A DNA stretch of 64,000 bases from Vibrio bathopelagicus (GCF_014879975.1 NZ_CP062500.1:2666001-2730000), one strand, 5' to 3'. Numbered from the stretch's first letter, positions 18,636 through 27,850 are shown. Notes: a model not told the origin generated them from the letters alone. Made by a program: numbers and translations.

Positions 18636-20282
18636 TTATAGGCCAGCGGCTGCAAATACTTGATTAACAATCTCTTGAGCTTCTGCTTCGATTGCTTTTA
18701 GGTGCTCTTCACCTTTAAAGCTTTCACAGTAGATCTTGTAGATGTCTTCAGTGCCTGATGGGCGAGCAGCAAACCAACCGTTCTCAGTCGTCACTTTTAG
18801 GCCACCAATCGCAGCGCCATTACCTGGAGCATGCGTTAGGCGTGCAGTAATCGCATCGCCAGCAAGTGTTTCAGCAGAAACCATCTCTGGAGACAACTTC
18901 TTCAGCACGTCTTTTTGTGCGCCATTTGCTACCGCTTGAATACGGTTGTACTTAGATTCGCCGTGTTTAGCAGCAAGCTCTTCGTAGTATTCTTGTGGGT
19001 TCTTACCCGTAACTGCAGTGATCTCAGCCGCAAGTAGACAAAGAATCAGGCCATCTTTATCTGTTGACCACGGTGTACCGTCTTTACGTAAGAAAGATGC
19101 ACCTGCACTCTCTTCACCACCGAAACCAAACTGACCGTTATAAAGGCCATCAACGAACCATTTGAAACCAACTGGCACTTCGCAAAGCTCGCGACCTAAA
19201 TCAGCAACAACGCGGTCAATCAGAGCACTTGATACCAGTGTCTTACCAACAGCAACGTCTTTGCCCCAACCTTCACGGTTACGGTATAAGTAGTCGATAC
19301 ACACTGCTAGGAAGTGGTTTGGATTCATTAGGCCTTTTGGCGTAACAATGCCGTGGCGATCGTAATCTGGGTCATTACCAAACGCTAGTTGGTAGTCGTC
19401 TTTAAGAGCCAGTAAACCTGCCATCGCGTATGGAGAAGAGCAGTCCATACGAACCACGCCGTCTTTGTCTAGAGACATAAACTGGAACGAAGGATCAACC
19501 GCTTCACTTACAAGAGTAAGATCTAAATTGTACGCTTTACCAATTTGACGCCAGTAATCAATACCGCTGCCACCCAGTGGATCAACACCAATTTTGATGT
19601 TTGCTTTCTGGATCGCTTCCATATCAACAACGTTAACCAAGTCAGCAACGTATGGTGCAACCAGATCCACTTCTTTTACTAACTCAGACTGCTTAGCCTG
19701 TGCGATAGGAGTGCGTTTAACGCCTTGCATTTGCTCAGCAATGATCACGTTCGCACGGTCTTCAATTGCTTGAGTCAATTCAGCCTCAGCTGGACCACCA
19801 TGTGTCGGGTTGTATTTAATACCGCCGTCTTGAGGTGGGTTATGCGAAGGCGTGATAACAATGCCGTCCGCTTTTTTATCATTCACTCGGTTGTGCGTAA
19901 GAATCGCGTGCGAGATACCTGGTGTTGGAGTAAAGCCATTTTTTTCTTGAATAATAACTTCAACGCCGTTCGCTACAAGCACTTCGATAACAGTAGAAAA
20001 CGCAGGCTCAGAGAGAGCGTGAGTATCTTTACCTAAGAAAAGTGGGCCTGTTGTACCCTGCTCAGCACGAACCTCAGCAACCGCTTGTGCGATCGCGAGA
20101 ATGTGGTTTTCGTTAAATGTTGATTTGTCTGCTGTACCGCGATGACCTGAAGTACCGAACTGTACTTTGTGATCAGGGTTAGTAGCATCCGGCTGCTGTA
20201 AGAAATAGTTAGCCACTAAAGCCGGAATATTATGAAGATCTTCCTGCTGAGCTTTCTGCCCGGCACGAGGGTGCATAGCCAT
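18636..20282 (-). CDS. pgm: Phosphoglucomutase (alpha-D-glucose phosphate-specific)
   Basis: This enzyme interconverts glucose 1-phosphate and glucose 6-phosphate, linking sugar catabolism to glycogen and UDP-glucose. The 548 residues show the four expected sites: the phosphoserine loop [13 protein letters not shown] near residue 140, the metal loop [13 protein letters not shown] near residue 300, the sugar loop [11 protein letters not shown] near residue 380, and the phosphate loop [15 protein letters not shown] near the end. It follows seqA on the same strand as in E. coli, but a strong terminator-like hairpin lies between them. Confidence 0.97.
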   Translation of the reverse strand: MAMHPRAGQKAQQEDLHNIPALVANYFLQQPDATNPDHKVQFGTSGHRGTADKSTFNENHILAIAQAVAEVRAEQGTTGPLFLGKDTHALSEPAFSTVIEVLVANGVEVIIQEKNGFTPTPGISHAILTHNRVNDKKADGIVITPSHNPPQDGGIKYNPTHGGPAEAELTQAIEDRANVIIAEQMQGVKRTPIAQAKQSELVKEVDLVAPYVADLVNVVDMEAIQKANIKIGVDPLGGSGIDYWRQIGKAYNLDLTLVSEAVDPSFQFMSLDKDGVVRMDCSSPYAMAGLLALKDDYQLAFGNDPDYDRHGIVTPKGLMNPNHFLAVCIDYLYRNREGWGKDVAVGKTLVSSALIDRVVADLGRELCEVPVGFKWFVDGLYNGQFGFGGEESAGASFLRKDGTPWSTDKDGLILCLLAAEITAVTGKNPQEYYEELAAKHGESKYNRIQAVANGAQKDVLKKLSPEMVSAETLAGDAITARLTHAPGNGAAIGGLKVTTENGWFAARPSGTEDIYKIYCESFKGEEHLKAIEAEAQEIVNQVFAAAGL

Positions 20283-20312
20283 TTTTCGACATCCTTATAT
20301 ATAAAATTTAAA

Positions 20313-20361
20313 AACAAAAAAACCTCATAATATCTTCTTATCCATGGATATTATGAGGTTT
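20313..20361 (-). terminator. Strong rho-independent terminator between seqA and pgm
   Basis: A perfect 15-bp stem (AAACCTCATAATATC / GATATTATGAGGTTT) has a 12-base loop. On the minus strand it is followed by TTTTTTTG. It lies 14 bases after the seqA stop and about 38 bases before the pgm start, so pgm must rely on read-through, antitermination or a promoter inside or overlapping the hairpin. Confidence 0.85.
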
Positions 20362-20374
20362 AAATCAGATTTCG

Positions 20375-20914
20375 TTAAATTGAACCTGTTACTTTTTCTA
20401 TCAATTCTGCTTGGAAACTCATGCGGCTCATAAGCTGCTCAACCATCTGTCTTTTACGGCTTGTATTGTTATTAGTAATAACCCAAAAAGGACTTTGTGG
20501 AATGGCTTTAGGCTTAGTGGTATTACCATTTGCAAGTAATGTCTCTTCATTGTCTGCAAAGTAAACACGCTTACGGCCTTTCACTTGAGTTGCTTCAGAA
20601 AAGCTTTCAGCGTCAATTTTATGCAGTGTCGATAACACCAGCATGAAACGATCAATGGCTTTCTTTAATGATGCAAACTCATCTGATATTAGTAATGAGC
20701 GCATTTCTTTAACGCCATCGAACTTCTCTGGAGTAAAGCCTACCTCTTTGCTAACAACGATACCTTTTGGCTCAACGCTCTCTTTGAACGGAACCATGCC
20801 TGGGCGATCTACTTGTAACAAGCGGCGCAGAATATCTGAAGCGCTTTCGCCAATACGTTCTGTCTGACCCGCGATATAACGGTATAGGTCTTCATCAACC
20901 TCAATTGTTTTCAT
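20375..20914 (-). CDS. seqA: Replication initiation negative regulator SeqA
   Basis: SeqA binds hemimethylated GATC sites, sequesters oriC after initiation and delays re-initiation. The 179 residues start with the oligomerisation domain (MKTIEVDEDLYRYIAGQTERIGESASDILRRLL), followed by a linker and the DNA-binding C-terminal domain (FWVITNNNTSRKRQMVEQLM ... FQAELIEKVTGSI) with the Asn-Asn-Asn/Thr-Ser-Arg-Lys-Arg DNA-contact loop. It diverges from the ybfF-like esterase gene and precedes pgm, the conserved enteric order. Confidence 0.95.
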   Translation of the reverse strand: MKTIEVDEDLYRYIAGQTERIGESASDILRRLLQVDRPGMVPFKESVEPKGIVVSKEVGFTPEKFDGVKEMRSLLISDEFASLKKAIDRFMLVLSTLHKIDAESFSEATQVKGRKRVYFADNEETLLANGNTTKPKAIPQSPFWVITNNNTSRKRQMVEQLMSRMSFQAELIEKVTGSI

Positions 20915-21007
20915 TCGCTTTTCACAATCTCAATGTTTAAACTCAGGGGGATTATAGCGAGATCCGCGCGGATACTCTACGTCAAACCCACCATGAATAA
21001 GATAAAA

Positions 21008-21769
21008 ATGTCAGTACAGCTCAACTATAAAATAGAAGGTGCGGGTCACACCATTGTTTTGATCCATGGATTATTTGGTAATCTGGACAACCTTGGCTTG
21101 CTGGCTAGGGATCTAAAAGCCGATCATCAGGTGATCAGCATTGATCTTCGTAACCACGGTCAGTCCTTTCATAGCGATACTCACGACTATAAAGCAATGG
21201 CACAAGACGTTGCTCAGCTGTTGGATGATCTTGAACTAAAAGATGTCACTGTAATCGGTCACTCTATGGGTGGAAAAGTCGCGATGGCGCTTACCCAGCA
21301 TCTTGAATTAAACAAGCTGGTTGTGTTGGATATGGCTCCGGTTGCCTACACCCAAAGTAGTCACGACAACGTATTCGCAGGCCTACAAGCGGTGATCGAA
21401 GAACAACCAACGTCACGCTCAGACGCGCTAAAGGTTCTCGCAAAACATATCGAGATAGATGGGGTTCGCCAGTTCCTAACCAAATCTTTGTTCAAATCAG
21501 AACAAGGCATCATGGAATGGCGATTCAACGTTGCGTCACTGCTCGCCAATTACTCGCAGATCATTGGTTGGAAACCGATTGATAAAACCTCGGTCAAAAC
21601 CTTGCTTATAAAAGGTGGGGATTCTGATTACCTCACCGCTGAGCACCAAACCGCCGTTCAACAGCAATTTTCCAACGCAAAGGCACATGTTATCGCCAAT
21701 ACCGGACACTGGTTACACGCGGAAAAACCAGCCGAAGTGCTCCGTGCAATCAGAAAATTCATCGCTTAA
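21008..21769 (+). CDS. ybfF: Alpha/beta-hydrolase esterase, YbfF family
   Basis: This is a cytoplasmic short-chain acyl esterase of the alpha/beta hydrolase fold. With the start placed at 21008 (MSVQLNYKIEGAG) it has 253 residues. The oxyanion loop LIHGLFGNLDNLG, the nucleophile elbow GHSMGGKVAM and the catalytic His in NTGHWLHAEKP are all visible. The frame stays open upstream to 20933, and an ATG at 20993 is an alternative; the family N-terminus favours 21008. It diverges from seqA, as in E. coli. The natural substrate is unknown. Confidence 0.88.
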   Translation: MSVQLNYKIEGAGHTIVLIHGLFGNLDNLGLLARDLKADHQVISIDLRNHGQSFHSDTHDYKAMAQDVAQLLDDLELKDVTVIGHSMGGKVAMALTQHLELNKLVVLDMAPVAYTQSSHDNVFAGLQAVIEEQPTSRSDALKVLAKHIEIDGVRQFLTKSLFKSEQGIMEWRFNVASLLANYSQIIGWKPIDKTSVKTLLIKGGDSDYLTAEHQTAVQQQFSNAKAHVIANTGHWLHAEKPAEVLRAIRKFIA

Positions 21770-21877
21770 ATATGTTGATTCGTCGATATAAATGAGAGCT
21801 GTGTAATCACAGCAGATTAACTTTATCTCACAAGAGTGATATAGTGCGCCCAAGCAAATTTGGTATATAAGGTTCCC

Positions 21878-22096
21878 ATGCTTTACGACTACATGAACAT
21901 CATTGAATCTATTGGTTTAGATCTTCTGTTTGCCGCGATTTTCTTTCTAATCGGAATGGCAATTAAAGACGTTCTAAAGGAAGGAAATGTTCCAGCATTT
22001 GGTCGTCGCATCGTATGGTTAGTACTTTTCCTTGGCTGCGCAGGTTTTATCGCAAAAGGGATAATCCAGCTAAGCTGGGAAGGAACTGGAATCTAA
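21878..22096 (+). CDS. DUF2788 small membrane protein
   Basis: The 72-residue protein has two predicted membrane helices (ESIGLDLLFAAIFFLIGMAI and VWLVLFLGCAGFIAKGIIQL). It matches DUF2788, a short family found next to fldA in gammaproteobacteria; function is not known. I chose ATG 21878 because AAGG sits five bases before it; an in-frame upstream start at 21860 would only add six residues. It is 57 bases upstream of fldA and probably co-transcribed. Confidence 0.8.
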   Translation: MLYDYMNIIESIGLDLLFAAIFFLIGMAIKDVLKEGNVPAFGRRIVWLVLFLGCAGFIAKGIIQLSWEGTGI

Positions 22097-22153
22097 CGAT
22101 TTCCTCCGAACTTTATTACACCGACAACAGACAAAATTAAAGGTAATGATTCT

Positions 22154-22687
22154 ATGGCAAGTGTAGGTCTCTTCTTTGGTAGCGATACAGGTAACACTGA
22201 AGCTGTTGCTAAGATGATTCAAAAGCAATTGGGCAAGCAGCTCGTTCAAGTTCAAGACATTGCAAAAAGCAGCAAAGAAGATATCGATAACTTCGATCTA
22301 CTGCTGCTTGGTATCCCTACGTGGTACTACGGCGAAGCACAATGTGATTGGGATGACTTTTTCCCTGAGCTAGAAGCTATTGATTTCTCAACGAAGCTTG
22401 TTGCTATCTTTGGTTGTGGCGACCAAGAAGATTACGCAGAGTACTTCTGTGATGCTATGGGTACTATCCGTGACATCGTTGAAGCGAAAGGCGGTACTAT
22501 CCTAGGTTACACATCAACTGAAAGCTACGAATTCGAAGCATCGAAAGGTTTAGTTGAAGGTGATGACAGCCAATTTGTTGGTCTATGTATTGACGAAGAT
22601 CGTCAACCAGAATTGACTGACGAGCGCGTAACTAACTGGGTTAAACAAATCCACGAAGAGATGTGCCTAGCAGAGCTAGAAGACTAA
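22154..22687 (+). CDS. fldA: Flavodoxin I
   Basis: This FMN-binding electron carrier of the cytoplasm can replace ferredoxin and serves reductive enzymes. The 177 residues have the phosphate-binding loop FFGSDTGNTEAVAKMI, the first FMN-stacking region GIPTWYYGEAQCDWDDF and the second FMN loop FGCGDQEDYAEYFCDAMG. It is a long-chain flavodoxin. It lies directly before fur (with a divergent DUF4442 gene between), matching the conserved fldA-fur neighbourhood. Confidence 0.96.
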   Translation: MASVGLFFGSDTGNTEAVAKMIQKQLGKQLVQVQDIAKSSKEDIDNFDLLLLGIPTWYYGEAQCDWDDFFPELEAIDFSTKLVAIFGCGDQEDYAEYFCDAMGTIRDIVEAKGGTILGYTSTESYEFEASKGLVEGDDSQFVGLCIDEDRQPELTDERVTNWVKQIHEEMCLAELED

Positions 22688-22694
22688 TTCTCTC

Positions 22695-22725
22695 GTCGTT
22701 ATTAATTGTTACAATTAATAACGAC
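22695..22725. repeat. 31-bp near-uninterrupted palindrome after fldA
   Basis: The arms GTCGTTATTAATTGT and ACAATTAATAACGAC pair perfectly over 15 bp around one central T. It starts 8 bases after the fldA stop and is separate from the real terminator at 22738-22767. No T-run follows. It could be an mRNA-end hairpin or a protein-binding site. Confidence 0.7.
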
Positions 22726-22737
22726 AGTATAGATACG

Positions 22738-22767
22738 AAAAAACCTCCATCTTGGAGGTTTTTTTGT
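22738..22767. terminator. Terminator between fldA and the DUF4442 gene
   Basis: The stem AAAACCTCCA / TGGAGGTTTT has a short loop with A-run and T-run flanks, between convergent genes. It can act in both directions. Confidence 0.88.
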
Positions 22768-22783
22768 TATTTAGGCTTACAGA

Positions 22784-23293
22784 TTAACATTCCGCTTCGA
22801 GTGCTTCGTCGTCATCTTCTCTGAATTGAGGCTTCTTTCTCACATATAGGGTTCGTTGTATTTCTGATACCACATTCCCCTTGTTATCTTTTACGTAGAT
22901 AATAAACTCAGGAAAGCACTTCTCCCCTAACTGAGTTTGACGATAAATATCATCAAGTTGACCTTGGCTTATCTCGAAATCAGCGTACAAGTCAGACTGC
23001 CCTGGCTTGATAAAGTTGATGCTTGCTTCTTTATCCCAAACATAATATCGCTCACCTAAAATACCCATTAACATCAAAGAGTAAACAGGATCGGTTAGGG
23101 AAAATATACTGCCGCCATATTGAGTACGATTGGCATTTTTATTCCACCAACGTAACTTAAGCGCTGTCTTTACTACCCTAAAATCAGCGCTGATATGAGC
23201 TATCTTAATACCAGCCCCCCAGAAAGGAGGCCAAATGTTGAGAGCGAATTTTACGATGTTTGGTTTATATATTCTTGCAAGTTGCTTATTCAT
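22784..23293 (-). CDS. DUF4442 (hotdog-fold, thioesterase-like) protein
   Basis: This 169-residue cytoplasmic protein fits the DUF4442 family: an NIWPPFWGAGIKI start region, then DFRVVKTALKLRWWNKNANRTQYGGSIFSL, where the N..GG motif is the typical hotdog signature. The family is considered thioesterase-like, but no substrate is known. It ends in an acidic tail. It is transcribed away from fur, with a 207-base gap, and convergently to fldA. Confidence 0.8.
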   Translation of the reverse strand: MNKQLARIYKPNIVKFALNIWPPFWGAGIKIAHISADFRVVKTALKLRWWNKNANRTQYGGSIFSLTDPVYSLMLMGILGERYYVWDKEASINFIKPGQSDLYADFEISQGQLDDIYRQTQLGEKCFPEFIIYVKDNKGNVVSEIQRTLYVRKKPQFREDDDEALEAEC

Positions 23294-23500
23294 AACAACA
23301 TTCCGTGTTCATATTAGAATTACCGCCACCTTAACTGGTCGTACCTCCACTATAAGTGAGATACTTCCAATTTACAAAACAGATTGTGATGTCAGTGAGT
23401 AACCCTTTGAAGTTCGTGGTTTATTGTTATGCCTGACTAAACTATAATGGTATTAATATTGAATTCTGTTAATTGCTGCAGATCATCAACAGGAAAGTAT

Positions 23501-23950
23501 ATGTCAGACAATAATCAAGCTCTAAAAGATGCTGGTCTTAAAGTGACCCTCCCACGGCTCAAAATTTTAGAAGTATTACAACAACCAGACTGCCAACATA
23601 TTAGTGCTGAAGATTTATATAAAAAGCTGATCGACTTAGGTGAAGAAATCGGCCTTGCGACCGTTTATCGCGTACTGAACCAATTCGATGATGCTGGCAT
23701 TGTAACTCGCCACCACTTTGAAGGTGGTAAGTCTGTATTTGAACTTTCAACACAGCATCACCACGATCACCTAGTATGTTTAGACTGCGGTGAAGTTATC
23801 GAATTCTCTGATGATCTTATCGAAGAAAGACAAAAAGAAATCGCTCAACGCTACAACGTACAGTTAACTAACCACAGTTTATACCTGTATGGTAAAAGCA
23901 TCACTGGGGATTGCAAAGGCAACCCAGACGCACACAAAGCGAAGAAATAA
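23501..23950 (+). CDS. fur: Ferric uptake regulator Fur
   Basis: Fur is an iron-dependent repressor of siderophore and iron transport genes. The 149 residues contain the winged-helix domain (KVTLPRLKILEVLQ ... GLATVYRVLNQFDDAGIV) and the metal-binding C-terminal domain (HHHDHLVCLDCGEVIEF), with the structural CxxC. The frame is open upstream to 23447, but ATG 23501 has the AGGAAAG ribosome site and the family N-terminus MSDNNQALKDAGLKVTLPRL. It is followed by a terminator. I see no convincing Fur box in its own upstream region. Confidence 0.97.
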   Translation: MSDNNQALKDAGLKVTLPRLKILEVLQQPDCQHISAEDLYKKLIDLGEEIGLATVYRVLNQFDDAGIVTRHHFEGGKSVFELSTQHHHDHLVCLDCGEVIEFSDDLIEERQKEIAQRYNVQLTNHSLYLYGKSITGDCKGNPDAHKAKK

Positions 23951-23955
23951 CTCAG

Positions 23956-23982
23956 AACGCTGGCTAAGGCCGGCGTTTTTTA
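23956..23982 (+). terminator. Terminator of fur
   Basis: The stem AACGCTGGC / GCCGGCGTT (one T-G wobble) has a TAAG loop and is followed by TTTTTTAT. Confidence 0.85.
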
Positions 23983-24048
23983 TTTGGGCTCATACGGTAT
24001 TAGGTTTCACATCAGCTTGACCCACAATTTGTTATTTTATCCACATAC

Positions 24049-24077
24049 AAAAAAACCGGCTCTAGGCCGGTTTTTTA
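24049..24077. terminator. Terminator of glnS (bidirectional)
   Basis: The stem AACCGGC / GCCGGTT has a 5-base loop and is flanked by A8 and T6. It lies about 45 bases after the glnS stop on the minus strand. Confidence 0.85.
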
Positions 24078-24119
24078 TTAAGCATATCTTGAGAAACTAA
24101 GCTTTAGGAAAACGAGCGA

Positions 24120-25787
24120 TTAAGCTTCAGCTTTACCCCAAGTGTCACGTAAGCCAACCGTACGGTTGAATACTAGCGCGTCTGCTTTAGAGTCTTTCGA
24201 ATCTACACAGAAATAACCTGTACGTTCAAACTGGTACGCTTGCTCTGCCACGCCTTCTGCTAGGCTAGGTTCAACAAAGCCGTTTAGCGTAACAAGTGAC
24301 TCAGGGTTAAGCGTTGCAGCGAAATCATCAGCAACGGCTGGGTTTGCCACTGTAAATAGACGATCATACAAACGAATCTCAGCAGGCAGTGCTTTATCAG
24401 CTGATACCCAATGGATAACGCCTTTCACTTTACGGCCATCTGCAGGGTTCTTACCTAATGTTTCATTATCGTAAGAACAGAAGATAGTCGTAATGTTGCC
24501 TTCTGCATCTTTTTCGATACGCTCAGCTTTGATCACGTAAGCACCACGTAGACGAACTTCTTTACCTAGAACCAAACGCTTGTACTTTTTGTTTGCTTCT
24601 TCACGGAAGTCGTCACGCTCAATCCAAACTTCGCGTGTAAATGGAACTTCACGAGTACCCATTTCTGGCTTGTTAGGGTGGTTTGCCACTGTCAATGTTT
24701 CTACTGTATCAGCGTCGTAGTTTTCAATCACGACCTTGATCGGATCAAGAACAGCCATTGCACGAGGTGCATTTTCGTTCAGATCATCGCGGATACAAGA
24801 TTCAAGTGAACCGAACTCAATCATGTTCTCTTGCTTAGTCACACCAATACGCTTACAGAACTCACGGATAGAGCTTGAAGTAAAACCACGACGACGTAGA
24901 CCAGAGATAGTTGGCATACGTGGGTCGTCCCAACCTTCAACTAGGTTTTCAACCACAAGTTGGTTCAGCTTACGCTTCGACATTACCGTGTATTCAAGAT
25001 TCAGACGGCTAAACTCGTATTGACGAGGTTGGCAATCAATCGTGATGTTATCTAGAACCCAATCATACAAACGACGGTTATCTTGGAACTCAAGAGTACA
25101 GATAGAGTGCGTAATGCCTTCTAACGCATCAGAAATACAGTGCGTGAAATCGTACATTGGGTAAATGCACCATTTATCTGCAGTCTGGTGGTGGTGAGCA
25201 AAACGAACACGGTAGATCACTGGATCGCGCATAACCATGAAAGATGAGCTCATATCGATCTTAGCACGTAGACATGCTTTGCCTTCTTCGAAGCCACCGT
25301 CTCGCATTTTTTCAAATAACGCTAGGTTTTCTTCAGGGCTACGATCGCGGTATGGGCTCGCTTTACCTGGCTCTTTTAGCGTGCCACGGTATTCACGGAT
25401 CTGCTCAGGACTTAGCTCGTCAACATACGCTAAGCCTTTATTAATTAATTCCACAGCATAAGCGTAAAGCGTATCGAAGTAGTTTGATGAGTAACAAATA
25501 TCACCAGACCATTCAAAACCTAACCAACTTACATCATTCTTAATTGACTCAACGTATTCAACGTCTTCTTTTTCAGGGTTTGTATCATCGAAACGAAGAT
25601 TACATTGTCCCTGGTAGTCCTGAGCAATACCAAAGTTCAAGCAAATAGATTTAGCGTGACCAATGTGCAGGTAGCCATTTGGCTCCGGCGGGAAACGAGT
25701 ATGCACGCTACTGTGTGTACCATCCGCTAAATCTTTATCGATAATTTGGCGAATGAAATTCGATGGACGAGCCTCAGCTTCACTCAT
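24120..25787 (-). CDS. glnS: Glutaminyl-tRNA synthetase
   Basis: This class I aminoacyl-tRNA synthetase charges tRNA-Gln. The 555 residues carry the HIGH-type signature [18 protein letters not shown] near residue 35, the KMSKS-equivalent [10 protein letters not shown] near residue 270, and a C-terminal anticodon-binding beta-barrel domain. Length agrees with the E. coli enzyme (about 554). It is a single-gene unit with a terminator below, and its position between fur and nagE is conserved with enteric bacteria. Confidence 0.98.
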   Translation of the reverse strand: MSEAEARPSNFIRQIIDKDLADGTHSSVHTRFPPEPNGYLHIGHAKSICLNFGIAQDYQGQCNLRFDDTNPEKEDVEYVESIKNDVSWLGFEWSGDICYSSNYFDTLYAYAVELINKGLAYVDELSPEQIREYRGTLKEPGKASPYRDRSPEENLALFEKMRDGGFEEGKACLRAKIDMSSSFMVMRDPVIYRVRFAHHHQTADKWCIYPMYDFTHCISDALEGITHSICTLEFQDNRRLYDWVLDNITIDCQPRQYEFSRLNLEYTVMSKRKLNQLVVENLVEGWDDPRMPTISGLRRRGFTSSSIREFCKRIGVTKQENMIEFGSLESCIRDDLNENAPRAMAVLDPIKVVIENYDADTVETLTVANHPNKPEMGTREVPFTREVWIERDDFREEANKKYKRLVLGKEVRLRGAYVIKAERIEKDAEGNITTIFCSYDNETLGKNPADGRKVKGVIHWVSADKALPAEIRLYDRLFTVANPAVADDFAATLNPESLVTLNGFVEPSLAEGVAEQAYQFERTGYFCVDSKDSKADALVFNRTVGLRDTWGKAEA

Positions 25788-26089
25788 CTATAGCACCTCT
25801 ATGTATTTAGTATTGTCAGGGAAAGTTATCTTCCATACCCAAGAAAAAGGCGGCTTTTGCTGCCTATCAAAGATAGAAAGATCATTGTTGCTAATCATCC
25901 ACAATTCTTCGCCTTTGCACAATAAGAACCATCAGTTAATTGTGATTATTTCTGCTAATCGATGAAGAATAGAACGAACCTTGTTCACTGGCCTTAAATG
26001 ACAGGCACAAAAAAGCCTCCCGTGTGGGAGGCTTTCAATTTGAAACTTAGTTAAGAACCGTTGTTACGTCTTAATAAGTACTTCCTATA
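25788..26089. other. glnS-nagE intergenic region with the nagE terminator
   Basis: This noncoding 302-base region contains a strong hairpin at 26012-26035 (AAAGCCTCCC, GTGT loop, GGGAGGCTTT). On the minus strand it is followed by TTTTTTGTG and terminates nagE. The rest should hold the glnS promoter; I see no distinct regulatory site. A short in-frame stretch on the plus strand, starting inside glnS, does not look like a gene. Confidence 0.8.
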
Positions 26090-27649
26090 CTACGGAAGTT
26101 TTACATCAGATAGGTCTTCACCTGCACCGATAGCTTTCATTTCGCCAGCGACGATTTCAGCTAGTGGGCCTAGGATAACCTGTAGGTTGTTCTCACCTAG
26201 TTTAACCACACCTTTAGCGCCAAGTTTCTTAAGAACAACTTCATCAGCGATAGAGCGGTCTTTAAGAGTTAGACGTAGACGAGTGATACAAGCATCGATT
26301 GAAGTCAGATTTTCGTGACCACCTAGAGCTTTCAGGTATTGACGAGCAACGTCACCTTTTGGCGCATCACCAGCAGGAGCTGCTGCAGCTTCGTCGTCAT
26401 CTTCACGACCTGGCGATTTCAAGTTGAAAGCGCGGATTGCGAAAGAGAAAGTGAAGAAGTATAGAGCACCGAATGCTAAGCCAATCAATAGTAGAGTGAA
26501 TGGTTTAGTTGCTAGACCCCAGTTCAATACGAAGTCGATTAGACCAGCAGAGAAACCGAAACCGTGCAGAGTACCAAACATGTTTGCCACTACTAGAGAC
26601 AGACCTGTAAATACAGCGTGCATTGCGTATAGAGCAGGAGCTAGGAATACGAACATGAATTCTAGCGGCTCTGTGATACCTGTTAGGAATGAACAGAATG
26701 CAACTGAGAACAGTGCGCCACCAACTTGGCTACGTTTTTCAGCAGGAGCAGCTAGGTACATTGCAAGTGCAGCACCAGGTAGACCGAACATCATTACTGG
26801 GAAGAAACCGTTCATGAATACGCCAGCACCTTTATCGCCACCGAAGAAACGGTGTAGGTCGCCAGATTTAACTGTATCAGTCACTTCTTTAACAACAGTC
26901 GTAATCTCTGGAGTTACTGAGTTAGCGAATGTGAATGTGTGCTCTTGGCCAACAACTAGAGTTTTCGCTAGTGAAGGGTCAACACAAAGTTGAGTGATGT
27001 TAGCGAATGCGCCTTGACCAGCAACAACGATTTCTTGACATGTACCCATACCGAACCAGAAGTATGAGTTCAACACGTGGTGTAGACCTACAGGGATTAG
27101 TGCACGGTTAAGAGTACCGTAAACGAATTGGCCAACAGCACCAGACGTTGATACCGCATGAGCTAGTGCATCTAGACCAGATTGAATACCAGGCCAAACC
27201 ACACCAGACACAGCACCTGCAACAAGTGCAAATAGACCGGCCATTATAGGCACTAAACGTTTACCCGCGAAGAAAGCCAGCCACTCAGGAAGGCGTGTTG
27301 CGTGGAAAGCGTTGTAAGAGTGACCCGCGATGATACCTGCGAAGATACCGCCGAAGAATGACATATTAACGTCAGCATTGATTGTCGTTGCTGTCGCTGT
27401 TAGTACGAAGTAAGCAACTGCACCAGCAAGACCCGCTGCGCCGTTACCGTCTTTAGAAAGACCAATCGCGATACCTAGACCAAATAGCAGTGGTAGGTTA
27501 CCGAAGATAGCACCACCAGCTTCTGCCATGAATGGAATATCAAGTAGATCGCCTTGACCTAAACGTAATAGAAGCGCCGCAATCGGAAGCGTTGCGATAG
27601 GTAGCATTAACGCCTTACCCAGCTTCTGTGCATATCCTAGAATATTCAC
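26090..27649 (-). CDS. nagE: PTS N-acetylglucosamine permease, IICB domains only
   Basis: This inner-membrane transporter imports and phosphorylates N-acetylglucosamine. The 519 residues contain the IIC domain with about ten hydrophobic segments and the motifs LPIAALLLRLGQGD, HHVLNSYFWF and FLTGITEPLEF. An acidic/Ala linker follows, and then a IIB domain with the phosphorylated Cys in IDACITRLRL near residue 455. No IIA domain is present, whereas E. coli NagE (about 648 residues) carries one. It must therefore take phosphate from EIIA-Glc (crr at 62326). It diverges from nagAC across a region with NagC-like and CRP sites. Confidence 0.93.
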   Translation of the reverse strand: MNILGYAQKLGKALMLPIATLPIAALLLRLGQGDLLDIPFMAEAGGAIFGNLPLLFGLGIAIGLSKDGNGAAGLAGAVAYFVLTATATTINADVNMSFFGGIFAGIIAGHSYNAFHATRLPEWLAFFAGKRLVPIMAGLFALVAGAVSGVVWPGIQSGLDALAHAVSTSGAVGQFVYGTLNRALIPVGLHHVLNSYFWFGMGTCQEIVVAGQGAFANITQLCVDPSLAKTLVVGQEHTFTFANSVTPEITTVVKEVTDTVKSGDLHRFFGGDKGAGVFMNGFFPVMMFGLPGAALAMYLAAPAEKRSQVGGALFSVAFCSFLTGITEPLEFMFVFLAPALYAMHAVFTGLSLVVANMFGTLHGFGFSAGLIDFVLNWGLATKPFTLLLIGLAFGALYFFTFSFAIRAFNLKSPGREDDDEAAAAPAGDAPKGDVARQYLKALGGHENLTSIDACITRLRLTLKDRSIADEVVLKKLGAKGVVKLGENNLQVILGPLAEIVAGEMKAIGAGEDLSDVKLP

Positions 27650-27693
27650 CAGTTGTTTCCCCCTATAGGATTTTTAGAATTCGTTTGAGAAAC

Positions 27694-27714
27694 TTATTTT
27701 AGTCGCTCAATTTA
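27694..27714. promoter_or_regulatory. NagC-like operator, nagE-proximal
   Basis: The sequence TTATTTT, 7 bases, CAATTTA fits the ROK-family (NagC/Mlc) pattern of AT-rich half-sites with a GC-containing centre. The right half is imperfect (4 of 7). It lies about 45 bases upstream of the nagE start. Confidence 0.5.
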
Positions 27715-27768
27715 GTCCTATTCAGTGTATTCAATTAATTTTGCTCCGCAAATTAAAAGCTTACCATT

Positions 27769-27784
27769 TGTGATCCTAATCACC
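27769..27784. promoter_or_regulatory. CRP (cAMP receptor protein) site
   Basis: TGTGATCCTAATCACC matches TGTGA-N6-TCACA at 9 of 10 conserved positions. It is placed between the two NagC-like sites and roughly midway between the divergent operators, as in the E. coli nagE-nagB region. Confidence 0.75.
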
Positions 27785-27829
27785 AGTTTTTACCAAATCC
27801 AGAGGTTTTTGCTAGCGAGATCATAAAAC

Positions 27830-27850
27830 TTATTTTATCATTCAAAAAAA
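27830..27850. promoter_or_regulatory. NagC-like operator, nagA-proximal
   Basis: TTATTTT, ATCATTC, AAAAAAA matches the inverted repeat TTATTTT-N7-AAAATAA at 6 of 7 right-half positions. Its centre is 136 bases from the nagE-proximal site, close to 13 helical turns. Confidence 0.55.

Noticed and set aside
23294..23500. A Fur box in the fur promoter
   Set aside because: AT-rich stretches near 23440-23460 share a few bases with the Fur consensus, but no run is close enough to call.
25753..25965. A 70-codon frame across the start of glnS
   Set aside because: It begins inside glnS on the opposite strand and runs through the glnS promoter; no evidence of translation.
26424..26993. A 189-residue open frame opposite nagE
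   Set aside because: It is antisense to the conserved IIC coding sequence and lacks its own signals.
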